A DNA stretch of 64,000 nucleotides from Gautieria morchelliformis (lineage: Eukaryota > Basidiomycota > Agaricomycetes > Gomphales > Gomphaceae): assembly GCA_015179125.1 (NCBI GenBank), contig WHVA01000281.1, positions 82,294-146,293 of the forward strand. The letters run 5' to 3'. Shown here piece after piece: positions 22,241-32,379 of this stretch; positions within the stretch are counted from its first letter, which is position 1, and each line of letters begins with the position of its first letter. Made by a program: the position numbers and the translations under genes. The notes under the pieces were generated by a model. The model was not told the origin of the DNA and did no database searches. It saw nothing but the letters and a program-made list of their open reading frames with translations.

Positions 22241-23489
22241 TCTAAGAGTTAAACGCGCTCAGTGGGTTGTGGGCGTTGAGCTTATGTCAGGTTTTAGGTC
22301 AGCCTTAGTCAGCTGGCCAATCGGACGCGAGCGGCGCAGCCGCGAGCCAAGAACGCTGCGCAGCATGGTCACGTGACCGTTTGCGTTCCAAATTAGGTCA
22401 GCAGCGAGCGGCGCAGCCGCGAGCATAGAACGCTGCGCAGCGGTCACGTGACCTGTTCGCGACCAGAGCGCGCATATGCGAGCGTGGTCCGTGCACGACA
22501 CGCGCGCGCGGTATAAAGGCCGAACGGTAAGGAGGGAACGCCAGGAACCTGCCCAACCGGCAATTCCTCTCTCTGCTGTCTGCTCTGCGCTGTCTGCTGT
22601 CTGCTGTTTGCTGTCTGCTGTCTGCTGCTTTAGCTGGCTGGCTATTGGTAGGTAATATCTTTTTGTTAATGCATTGCCATGTATTTTATTATATTTCTGT
22701 TGGCAATTTTATTGGTTCCTTTTTGTTTTCATCATATAGTTGTCACATGTGCATTATATTTTTGTGATTTTTTTCGAAAATAGATTTAAATAACATCCAA
22801 AGACTGCTGAAAAAAAATGTTTTAATATCAATATTTTTCAGGTTTTTTTCGCAAATAGACATCAATAAGTTTCCTCTAAAATTAATGACAATAGATTCTG
22901 CTTTTAAATGTGGTTTGTTTTATTGTTTTATTTACTGTAAAGCTGCTTACCAGCCACTCCTCTCTGGCTATACTGGTGGCTGGCTTACTATGGCTTTGGC
23001 TGGGCTCTGGGTTTCTCTGTCAGTCTCTGGGTTCTCTGGCTTTGGCTGGGCATTAATAACAGCTTCTGCTTCAATGTACTGTACTTTTTTGACCGCAAAT
23101 AGATATCAATAAATTATCCTGACTTTGTGAAGATTGACAACAGCTCCAGGTTAAATGTACAGTGCATTTTTTTGACATTTTTCGAAAAATAGATATCCTA
23201 ACTTTGCTAAAATTAATAACAGCTTCAGCTTACATGTACTGGACATTTTCTTGGCATTTTTTCGCAAAATAGATAATCCTGACTTTGCTAAAAATTAATG
23301 ACAGCAGCTGCTTAAATATGGTTTCCTTGACTATTTTATTTATGTCTGTATATTTCACAAAATAGATAGTGATACATGTCCCTGAGTTTGCTAAGAGTTG
23401 ATAAGTAGTAACAGCCTCTGCTTGCTTCACTTTGAGGCCCTTGGGGATATGCTACGCATGCTATACTTGAGGGTCATGCTACACACACT

Positions 23490-23860
23490 ATGCATGGGGA
23501 CACGCATGTTATGCGTGGGGACACGCATGTTATGCGTGGGGACACGCATGTTATGCGTGGGGACACACACGCTATGCTTGGGGACACGCCTGCTATGCAT
23601 GGGGACATGCATGTTATGCATGGGGACATGCATGTTATGCATGGGGACATGCATGCCACATGTGGAGACACACTATCCTTGGGGACAGCCAGGCTATGCA
23701 TGGGGACACACATGCTATGCGTGGAGACACACATGTCATGCATGGGGACAAGCATGCTTGCTATCCATGGGGACACACACGCTATGCTTGGGGACACCCA
23801 TGTTATGCGTGGAGACACGCATGTTATGCATGGGGACAAGCATGCTATGCATGGATGCTT
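23490..23860. repeat. 21-bp minisatellite in unit 3
   Basis: Copies of GGGGACACGCATGTTATGCGT and variants, about 17 units, homologous to the array in unit 2. They also produce open frames on both strands. Confidence 0.88.
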
Positions 23861-24019
23861 CAGGTTAAATGTACTGTACATTTTTTGACATTTTTTCAAA
23901 AGGTAGATATCAATAAATTATCCTGACTTTGCTAAAATTAATAAGAACAGCTGCTTAAATGTGGTTTCTTTTCCTATTTTATATATGTCACAAAATAGAT
24001 ACTGATACATGTCCCTGAT

Positions 24020-24532
24020 ATGTGTGAGGACACGCTACCTGTGGGGACACATTACCTGTGAGGACACGCTACGTTTGGGGACACACTACCTGTGAGGACA
24101 TGTTACGTGTGGGGACACGCTACCTGTGAGGACACGCTACCTGTGAGGACACGCTACCTGTGAGGACACGCTACCTGTGAGGACACGCTACCTGTGGGGA
24201 CACATTACCTGTGAGGACACGCTACGTTTGGGGACACGCTACCTGTGAGGACACGCTACCTGTGAGGACACGTTACATGTGGGGACACGCTACCTGTGAG
24301 GACACGTTACGTTTGGGGACACACTACCTGTGAGGACACATTACGTGTGGGGACATGCTACCTGTGAGGACACGCTACCTGTGAGGACACGCTACCTGTG
24401 AGGACACGCTACCTGTGGGGACACGCTACGTTTGGGGACACGCTACCTGTGAGGACACGTTATGTGTGGGGACACGCTACCTGTGAGGACACGCTACCTG
24501 TGAGGACACGTTACGTGTGAGGACATGCTATC
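24020..24532. repeat. 17-bp minisatellite, expanded version
   Basis: About 30 copies of GAGGACACGCTACCTGT and the variant GGGGACACGTTACGTGT. The homologous array in unit 1 has about seven copies, so copy number changed after unit duplication. Confidence 0.92.
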
Positions 24533-24541
24533 CAACTGCAC

Positions 24542-24864
24542 TTTGGGTCTTCCCCCATTTCTGATTTTGGTATTGTTTCTGGTTCTGTGAGAGTGTCACG
24601 GGAGGATCAGCTGGCATATTGATGTAACCACATTGTCAACATTCAGGATCCCCAAGATCACTATTGGATCTATTTCACAATGCACAAGCTTTGAAACCTG
24701 TTGATTATGACAATAGGCGCAATCTTATAATCTCTGATGATTCAGTCAAGACTATTACCACTTTCATGTCTAGAGTCGCTGGGAGGCCCATCCCAGAGGT
24801 CGAGAGAGAGCTCTGCATGTTCGGCTGTTCCATGGGTGCATACATGATTCATGATACTATATGA
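24542..24864 (+). pseudogene. captured gene fragment in Helitron unit 3
   Basis: Same fragment as 18154-18441 but uninterrupted. The first frame reads SDFGIVSGSVRVSREDQ and then meets TGA where unit 1 has CAA. The second frame runs from about 24628 to TGA at 24862-24864 and contains NRRNLIISDDSVKTITTF, GRPIPEVERELCMFG and a short tail. It is not recognised. It contains a 15-base stretch (around TTCGGCTGTTCCATG) that unit 1 lost between two CATG repeats. Confidence 0.6.
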
Positions 24865-24999
24865 TCAGGGATATATTTTGCATGATTCTATTTACCCCAA
24901 TGCACTGGACCTTACTGATTCACTTGACCTTACTGATGCATTTGACCTTACCAAGGCGCTTGACCTACACCCCCGCGCGAAGCGCGGGCACCCACCTAG

Positions 25000-26495
25000 T
25001 CTATAGTATAAAGTTGCTGGGGGGGGGGGGCGGTTGTGGGTGTTTTATGTAATAATGTTATCTAATTTGCTGAGTTTGAATGCGAGCGCCGCAGCCGCAG
25101 CCGCGAGCGACCAAGCAGCGTTCCTGGTCACATGACCAGTTCGCGTCACGCTACTGCGCGCGCACCCACCTTCCCTCAATCCTCCTGTTGGCATTTCCTC
25201 TGGCTCAACTGCTGGCAACCTCTGGCTCTCCTGCCCACTGTCTCTGTGCCTGCTGGATCTGTCTGTCTGCTGCTGGATCTGTTCTGCTGCTGGATCTCTG
25301 TGTCTGCTGCTGGATCTCTGTGTCTGCTGCTGGATCTCTGTGTCTGCTGCTGGATCTTTGTCTGCTGCTGGCTCCCTCTGTGTCTGGCTCTCTGTGTCTG
25401 TTATTGGGGCTGTCTGTCTCTCTACAGCCCCCTCAGGTAAATATTGTTAATATTTTCGCTTTTTTATCCTCTTTTGACTTCTTTTCAGCATAGGCTGTTC
25501 CTCTCATTGCCTCCCACCTTTCTGGATGGTAATTACTGGCTCTGGTGTGTTTTTTCCTATCATATCTATCATTTCTTCCAATAATTTTCGCTTTTTTATA
25601 CCCTTTTTGCCTTCTTTTCAGCCCATGTTCCTCCTCTCAGTGCCTCCCACCTTGCCTGTCTGCCATTGCTGCATCTGGTGTGTGTCTTGCTATCATATTT
25701 ATGTTGTTTTGATATTTATTAGGATCAGCTTCTATCTGTGGTGTTTCTTCCTGTAATTTTCGCTTTTTTTACCTCTTTTTGACTTCGTTTCAGCCCAGGT
25801 TGCTCCTCTCATTGCCTCCCACCTTTCCTGCTCATCATTACTGCATCTGGTGTGTTTTTTTCTGTCATTTCTTGCAATAATTCTTGCTTTTTATCCCTTT
25901 TTATATTTTATTTTATATGTATATACATATATCCTGTATAGTTCAAAAAATTGATATCAATAGATTTCTCTGAATTGGCTAAAAATTAATGACAACAGCC
26001 CTGCCTGCAAATATGAATCTATTTCTCTGTTATCCATTGTACAACCTTCTGACATTTATTTATTTTCACTTGCCCCTACAATAATTTCTTTCACTTCACT
26101 TTTATGCTCTTGCAGATACACTATAAACAAGTGACATGCTACAAACAAGGAAAATGCTACTTGGGAGACATGCTATGCATGGGGGGCACGCTATGCATGG
26201 GGGGCACGCTATGCATGGGGGGCACGCTACGCATGGGGGGCACGCTAAGCATGGGGGACACACTACACATGGGGGATACGCTACACATGGGGACATGCTA
26301 TGCACACTATACTTGGGAGACATGCTACACTCAGGGAACACATGCCATACATGGGGACATGCTACACATGATTGGCACACTAGACACGGGAGAAATGTGT
26401 GGAGACATTACCTACCCAGATGTGTTACTTAGAGCTACTTTCAATCGTGACAAGGTGTGTTTTACCCAAGTTTCATTTACCCCATGTATTTGACC
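25000..26495 (+). mobile_element. Helitron-like unit 4, 3'-truncated
   Basis: It begins TCTATAGTATAAAG immediately after the CTAG of unit 3. It carries GGTCACATGACC (25126-25137), an approximately 20-bp CTGCTGGATCTCTGTGT repeat (25245-25390), three to four copies of a block of about 130-170 bp with ATTTTCGCTTTTTTA and CTTTTCAGC (25455-25900), and an 18-bp GGGGGGCACGCTATGCAT repeat (26160-26290). The 3' subterminal part with the empty LTR site follows (26391-26450). Homology ends at TTTGACCTAACCCC near 26495, just where the hairpin should begin. Confidence 0.7.
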
Positions 26496-26497
26496 TA

Positions 26498-26610
26498 ACC
26501 CCTGGGCATCCAGGCTTATCCCACAGGTCCCTGGCAGTCTCAGGTCATCCAGGCTCATCCCACGGGTCCCTGGCAGTCCCTACCCAGTGCTGTGCCACAT
26601 CCAGGCATAT
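26498..26610. repeat. tandem repeat of about 42 bp after unit 4
   Basis: Two good copies and a partial third of a unit with CATCCAGGCTTATCCCAC and GGTCCCTGGCAGTC. It replaces the expected hairpin end of unit 4. Confidence 0.75.
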
Positions 26611-26828
26611 CCTGATGTGCAGCACAGGGGCATGGTAAGAGTAGACATGCAATATGCAGTATTTTCCCATGGGCAGTTTTACGTTGCACTAATTGGAACA
26701 AGTCCATGTTCTTTAATATTGTATACAAAGAGGTACTGCTAAAGCCTGATTAAATATGTAGTTTCATTCCACCAAATAATTCTTTAATACTATTAACTAC
26801 CCCTGTGCGATGTTAGCCTTAACTAACC

Positions 26829-26856
26829 CAGTGTGAAGCATGGGTCAATTGGCTAG
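26829..26856 (+). other. decayed Helitron-type 3' end
   Basis: CCCAGTG..GCATGGG is an imperfect hairpin with a TGAA loop region, then TCAATTGG and CTAG (26853-26856) followed by T. The upstream sequence lacks the TTTGACCTTACTGA repeats, so it belongs to another Helitron family or is a chance match. Confidence 0.4.
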
Positions 26857-26903
26857 TACTTCATATTTCCCCTCTGTCAGCTCACATGATTATGTGATCT
26901 CCA

Positions 26904-28661
26904 TGTTATGACCATGCCACTCAACCAACTCCCCAACCTCCACACTGTCATGACCGGTTTATTTCTCCTACCGCGTTACCTCCATGTTCCCCCTCGTCAC
27001 TCCCTAGCATCTTCGTCAGAGTTCGCCGCACCTACCGACCACTCCTCCTCTACATCCACTCTACTCGTTGTTCGCCCCATCCTCCGAACCGCTATTCGCT
27101 GCTCGCGCATTTCGCCAGCAGGCACGCCATCAAATATGATCGATACCATTCACCCAGCATGATGGTTCATCATTAGCCCCATCATCTTCTTAATCCAACC
27201 CCATTGGGTGTTCGTATGGCCAAAGTGCGTTCGCAGGGCGTTCCTTCCATAGGTCGTGCGGGATCAACCCAGTAAACGAAGAGTCCGTGCAGGGTAGCAT
27301 GTATGCGGTCCCAAGACATAGTTTTGTCCATAAGTGCCTTCGCCCCCTTTTACTCTCCGTCGTTCCACGTTCGCATTCTTCCCTCACTCTATTGTATGTT
27401 TATTCCATCTCCTTAGTATCATGACTGCACACCCCGATCCGGCCCTAACTCACGACGGCCTCTTTCCTATTCGCTAATACCTTGCGAGCATTCGATATAA
27501 GTAGTTTACATTCGCATGTATATTCCCCAGTTCAATTATCATACGTCGTCCATCTTGTGCAAACTTGACCTCACTGTGATCATCGTCTTGAGCCTCTCCT
27601 TGAAGATTTCTATCTTCAACCAGCCAAGGACTTAGGCATCACTGGTGAGTTCTCATACTCCATCTTCGTTACCTTAGCCTTCGAACTATTTTCTGTGCTG
27701 TTGGCGAAGGGCTCTGAAGGAGCACCTTCGCCAGCGAAGGGACCGTCGAAACTTAGACAGCCCTTCCGCGATATCTTGCACGTTACGTCGTCAAGTGCTG
27801 CGAGCTATTTCGCTACGACTGTAGATAGGGTGAGCCCCGGTTAGGCAAACCCTCTTATCTTGTGAACATTCATTGGTTCACCTATTCGCCTAACGGCATA
27901 CTTATTCGCACAAGTTATTCGGGCATTCGCTGTGTTCACTAATACACGATATTAACGCCTAAAACGCAATCTTGACACACACCACTTCCACACCACCTCC
28001 AACTCTATTCCGCAATGTCCACCACACTTGACCCTAACTCCCTTTGTTCTTTCTACACCCCTTTATAACTCTATTCATCGGCCCTCCATACTCGACCCTT
28101 AGCACAGCAAGACACCAAGTCCAGAACATCAGGACTCTGGTTTGTTCTGATGTCCATTAGACTTACCTTCCCCTTGTTCTTTTGCCTATTGTTCTTGACT
28201 CTACCCTGCACCCCCTTGTAGTTCCCTTGTTCCGCATTAGTTACTTACTCTGTTTGTTATAGTTACTTCTGTTCACACCAGAATTGCTTATGCTTGCCTC
28301 ATTACTTGTTGTTCCAGCTCTTTGTATAAAACCCAGTCATGTATGGTCTCTGTTTCCACAATCAGATAATCGACTTCAATACATGACTTGCTTCGGCCTT
28401 CACACTGTCTCCTGTTCTTAGCATAGCAAGTACTTGCAAGACCTCTGTCTCTCTGCCTTCCAATCTCTGTCTTCCGACTTCTGACCTCTGACCTCCAATA
28501 TCTGACTTAGTTCGATTCTTGAACCCTTCTCTACTTCCGCCTCTTCCAACTTCTGACTTCCATTCCAAAATACTTAGGATGATAGTTCATTGGGGGTGCA
28601 ACACATACATTGAAGCTGCTGTCCTTTTAGATCTGAACTCTGGGATTCCCAATATGTAACA
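26904..28661 (+). mobile_element. solo LTR (about 720 bp) interrupted by another solo LTR
   Basis: The outer LTR begins TGTTATGACCATGCC at 26904 and ends ATATGTAACA at 28661. Its sequence (42 bp plus 679 bp) is the reverse complement of the family at 21432-22041, and TTTGTATAAAACCCAG (about 28320) gives the sense as plus. The flanks CTCCA and CTCTG match in three of five bases, so an old target duplication is possible. A second LTR is inserted at 26946-27977. Confidence 0.85.
26946..27977 (+). mobile_element. nested 1032-bp solo LTR with CACAC target duplication
   Basis: It starts TGTCATGACCGG and ends AATCTTGACA, with inverted TGTCA..TGACA termini. CACAC occurs directly before (26941-26945) and after (27978-27982), and the surrounding LTR sequence is continuous across it. 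A GATATAAGTAG TATA-like box lies near 27494. There is no coding sequence, so this is a solo LTR of a second family. Confidence 0.88.
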
Positions 28662-30662
28662 CTCTGCAATGCTCGAGGGTTGCCCTTACAGATATGGTAT
28701 AAGTGTGGCCACCAGAACCTGTTTCTTTGACTGGTCAACAGACATGGGAGGCAGGAGAGAACACCTGTTCTCTTAACATATGTTGGTCATGTGTTCAGTT
28801 TGATTAGCTATCCCTATTGGGAATTCTTACCTTCTCAGGCACTATTATTATCAGCTGGAAAAAAAATATTATAACAAATACTCTATTAGAATATTCGCAC
28901 TGGTTGACAAGTTTTATTCTACGCTAGTGAATGGAGGCAAATTTAGAACTCCGCCTTACATACAAGAAGTATGTGATCCGGCCCTCCCGCCCCGTTGCAT
29001 TTACGACGGTAGCTTAGACTACAGGAAGAGAGCAGGATCTTGTCGAGATAATCTGGGGAGTCCATAATTATAACCTTGATTAGATTCTGACATTTCGTGG
29101 AGCTGGCTGAGCCAACATCTAGTCTACAAGTCGAACCACTAGGAGTGCCCGATGCGCGGCCTCTGTCGGCCTCCTTGGACTGCCTATTTTGCTCCCGTTT
29201 TCAGAAAAATAAAGGCTCTCCTTAGCGCCATTCCACCTGGTGTAAAGCGGAGCAGGGAATTGGTAAAGTGACCGCATCATGACCCCTATATAATCGCCTA
29301 AGCTCCGTTTTCCATCAAACTTTTGGATTATGTAACGTAACTCATCGGTTCTATTTGTAGGCTGCGCACCAGTCGACGCTTATATTCGACCTACGCCACG
29401 GGTGCCATTGTATTAAGATGACCATCTCCGAGGGCTGGAAGCACTTTGCTTGTCACTTCACTTCGGTTGAGTCCGTACAGGGTCTCTGTAAGTGACACTG
29501 CCTGTTTTAGCACAAATCCGCAAGGTTAAGGTTATACTGAAATCCGGTTGTCGAAGAGCCGCGCCTTATCCGGGTACTTGTTCAACAGGCCTGATGGTGG
29601 GAGGAGGCGGGTCACTTCAGGACAGCCCCAAGAGCACGCGCCAGGCGTGGTTCACCCCGAAATATAATGATCCCAGCGGTCGTCTACTTGGTAAGAAAAT
29701 TATCAGTAAGCAGACTCGCTTGGATCCCATTCTTTTTAACAATACAACCCTACGTCAACATTGACTACCATCCTGGCAACTCCAAGTCCGAGTCCATCGC
29801 ATAAACTTTCGCGTCGAGGACCCTTCCATTTATGTTCCTGTCGTGTACGCTATGCACGGACTGAGTCGGTATCTTTGATATGCACGAGTTATCCTGAGCC
29901 GCCTTCTACGATATGCACTATCCGGACCCGCAAGACTTATCAAAAGCCATGGACACCGATACTCGTTTACCGGACTTCCCATCTCCATCACCCGCTTTAC
30001 CTGAGGCCGCGACCCCCCGCTTCCCGGTTTTCCTTAAGTGATTACACAACGAGGCGGTTTGGGCCGTGATCTGATTCGCTCTCGCCGGTCCTTTCGCGAA
30101 GCAGAGGCTAGGCGAGTCGATGGCCCTGTCCTTCTTGGATCCCTGTATCTACTCACCAGACACACACCTGTGCCTGCTTTACGGTAGTCGTGGGCACGGT
30201 ATGGCTTACCTACAGGCCCGTCGTGCCGTTCGTCGTGTGGAGGGTCCGGGACGAAGCCGGAGTCGACGGCAGGCGCGCCTCTTTCATGAGGTTCCCTATG
30301 CTTGTGATCAGCACGACAAGAGCGGATACATTCTGGCGGTCCGGATTACAATAATCGCGAACAGGAAAGCGCCCTACATGATCTTCTTAGTATAGCAAAT
30401 GCTTCGCTGTTGATTGGGCCGTCAATTCACCGAGTAATGAATGACCATGGTGGCCGATAGAGAGACACTTCTATACTCTTCATGAATTGCATCATACAAC
30501 AAGGCGTAGGTACCCAAGACCTAACGAGAATACGACAAGAGTTATGACATAAACAAGCACAAACCCTGAAAAAGTGGAGAGAGGTATACGAAACATGCGT
30601 GCATACATAACGAGGTGGTGCATCAAGACTAGAAAGAAGAAAAAAAAACAATGCAGGTATCA
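28662..30662. other. 2-kb stretch without recognisable features
   Basis: ORFs of up to about 100 codons occur on the plus strand (29492-30395) but no domain or exon structure is convincing. The last about 230 bases probably include the 3' untranslated region of the bZIP gene. Confidence 0.5.
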
Positions 30663-32379
30663 TCAGCGAACCTCAACCTCCCACTCTCCACCCTCGGCGC
30701 CTGCAACAGGTCCGCTCTTTAATGCGATGCGTACCCGGCGGCGGCCCGAGGCAGAAACCGAAGACGGCTGAGGCGCAAAGAGCGAAACATCCACATTTGC
30801 ACCTGCAGGGGGCGCGTCCCACATGATGCCCTGCGAGTGCTCCGGCGCTGTTGCAAAGTCGAGGTCCCAGCCCTCCGAAGGCGAGTTCTGTGTGAACCCG
30901 AGTGCCGGGCTGCCGAGACTGGAGGGCGGGCTGGACCCACCACTCATGAGGCCTGGCTCCGACGGGCTCTCTATGCGCACACGGATCTTGCCTTCGGTTG
31001 CAGATGGGACAAGACTCACGTCGAATTCCGCTTCGGTCGAGGAATGCTCGGGTGTGGGTGATAGCGCGAAGCCGGCATCCGTGTGAGACGCAAAGCCTTG
31101 TAAAATGTCGCTCGCGCCTGGCTGTCCGTTGAGGAAAGACAGAGGAAGGTTTACTTTGCGTCGCGAGCCAGAGTCGCCATCGAGGTCCATGTCCATGCCC
31201 GTCCAGTCCAGTAAGGACTCGGTCTGGGCCGCCTGAGCGGCACCAGGGTTGAAGCTGAAGCGGCTCGTGGCGTATGGCACAGCGGGCGCAGGAAGCGAGA
31301 GAAGACTGGGGAGTGCGCAGAGCAGCACGACGCCAAAGAGACCTGCACCCGTACGCTTGGGGATTGCGTCTATGCCCATATTTTCGCGCTTGACTTGTAT
31401 TTGCGCGCCGGGCGAGCCCACGTCAGAACCAGAGTCTGAGCTGGATGTGGTAGAGCCAGAGGAGCGCAAACGATTTACTTCGTTTTCAAGCTCCGCCGAG
31501 CGTGCGCGAGACTGGGCGAGAAGTGAGCGGAGGGACGCCAGTTCAGTGTCTGCTGGGTCTGAGGTGGGTTTGGGGGGTTTGGTGTCGGATGCGGGTGACG
31601 AGTCGCGCGAAGACGACTGGGCGAGGGCGAGGAGGCGTGCATTCTCCTGCTCGAGCTGAGCGACTCGTCTATAGTGCGATGAGAATGTGGAATGCAGGGA
31701 AAAGGAGCGGAGCTACTCACACTTCCATGCACTCGAACTCTTCACGCTTGCGCTGGCGGCTGAGGAAAGCGGCAGCGCGGTTTTTTACCAGACGTGCCTC
31801 GCGCTTGGAAAGACCGCTGACATCTGGGGGGACAAAGTCCTTTGTGGAGATTGCAGCGCGCGGAGGGCGTTTTTTCTGGGACTGCGATTGAGAAGAGGAG
31901 GCAGCAGATGGGGAAGAAGCTATGCGGGGCATATGTCAGGGGATAGCCGGAAAGGAGAGATTGATGGGCGTACCCTCGTCGTCCAGGGTCGGCGAAAGCG
32001 CCTTTGGAGGGTGGGCGGGGGCGGGCGGGGACGACGAGAAGAGATGGGAGGTAGGAATGCATTGCTGCTGCTGCTGCTGCTGCTGCTGTGGCTGGTGTGC
32101 GGCCGGCGTGTATAGGGCACCGGAGAGATCGGGGAGGGCATTGGGATGAAGCTGGGGTTTGAGTGCTGCGCCGTGGATGGACATGGCGAGGGCATCTGAG
32201 ACGGGGGCGGACTGGGCGCCTGGGAGACGATAGTAGTCGAACGCATCGCGGAGGAGGGCGGAGGACTGGTAGGAGGAGTAGGGATGCTGGATGGAGTGGA
32301 AGGCCTCGAAGGGGCTGGCTGGGTCCACGTCGGGCGAAGTGGGAGAGTCCATGATGGGGAAGGAGATGAGGTGGGACAT
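30663..32379 (-). CDS. bZIP transcription factor with putative membrane segment
   Basis: Three exons on the minus strand: 31974-32379, 31721-31919 and 30663-31668. The introns are 54 nt (31920-31973, with CTGAC branch motif and CATAG end) and 52 nt (31669-31720, GTGAGT..TATAG). The joined frame gives 536 aa. It has a Q9 tract (about residues 98-106), a basic region KREARLVKNRAAAFLSRQRK (about 174-193) and a zipper with EVRVAQLEQENARLLALAQ, followed by a second Leu-spaced stretch (about 245-270). A hydrophobic segment GLFGVVLLCALPSLLSLP (about 311-328) comes after the zipper, as in ATF6/CREB3-type factors held in the ER membrane. The known role of bZIP proteins is binding DNA as dimers; membrane tethering is inference. 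The start is uncertain: this ATG (32379) is the first in frame without stops, but another ATG at 32510 lies behind a G8 run in another frame. Confidence 0.85.

Larger units (their letters stand above)
22241..24999 (+). mobile_element. Helitron-like unit 3
   Basis: The longest uninterrupted unit (2759 bp). It starts TCTAAGAGTTAAACGC. The palindrome module is duplicated (GGTCACGTGACC at 22367-22378 and 22442-22453), with TATAAA at 22512-22517. Then come CTGTCTGCTG repeats, AT-rich spacer repeats, a 21-bp minisatellite (23490-23860), a 17-bp minisatellite (24020-24532), a gene fragment (24542-24864), TTTGACCTTACTGA repeats, hairpin CCCGCGC GAA GCGCGGG (24972-24988), spacer CACCCAC and CTAG (24996-24999). 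Confidence 0.8.
16712..26495 (+). mobile_element. head-to-tail array of four Helitron-like units
   Basis: Four units in the same orientation abut each other: 16712-19664, 19665-22240, 22241-24999 and 25000-about 26495. Units 1-3 end with a GC hairpin, a 7-nt spacer and CTAG followed by T. Unit 1 starts with TC after an A, and units 3 and 4 start with TC directly after the CTAG of the previous one. These are the established Helitron signatures (5' TC, 3' hairpin plus CTRR, insertion between A and T). No Rep/helicase gene is present, so the units are non-autonomous. Unit 4 lacks its hairpin end. Confidence 0.8.

Noticed and set aside
24020..24532. CRISPR-like regular array
   Set aside because: The 17-bp units follow each other without spacers, and the context is eukaryotic. 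It is a minisatellite.
26829..26856. 3' end of Helitron unit 4
   Set aside because: It is about 330 bases beyond where homology of unit 4 stops and lacks the TTTGACC repeats. I list it as a separate, doubtful Helitron-type end.
31249..31732. ORFs opposite to and overlapping the bZIP gene
   Set aside because: Shadow frames of the GC-rich coding sequence. The minus-strand exons have a domain and consistent introns.
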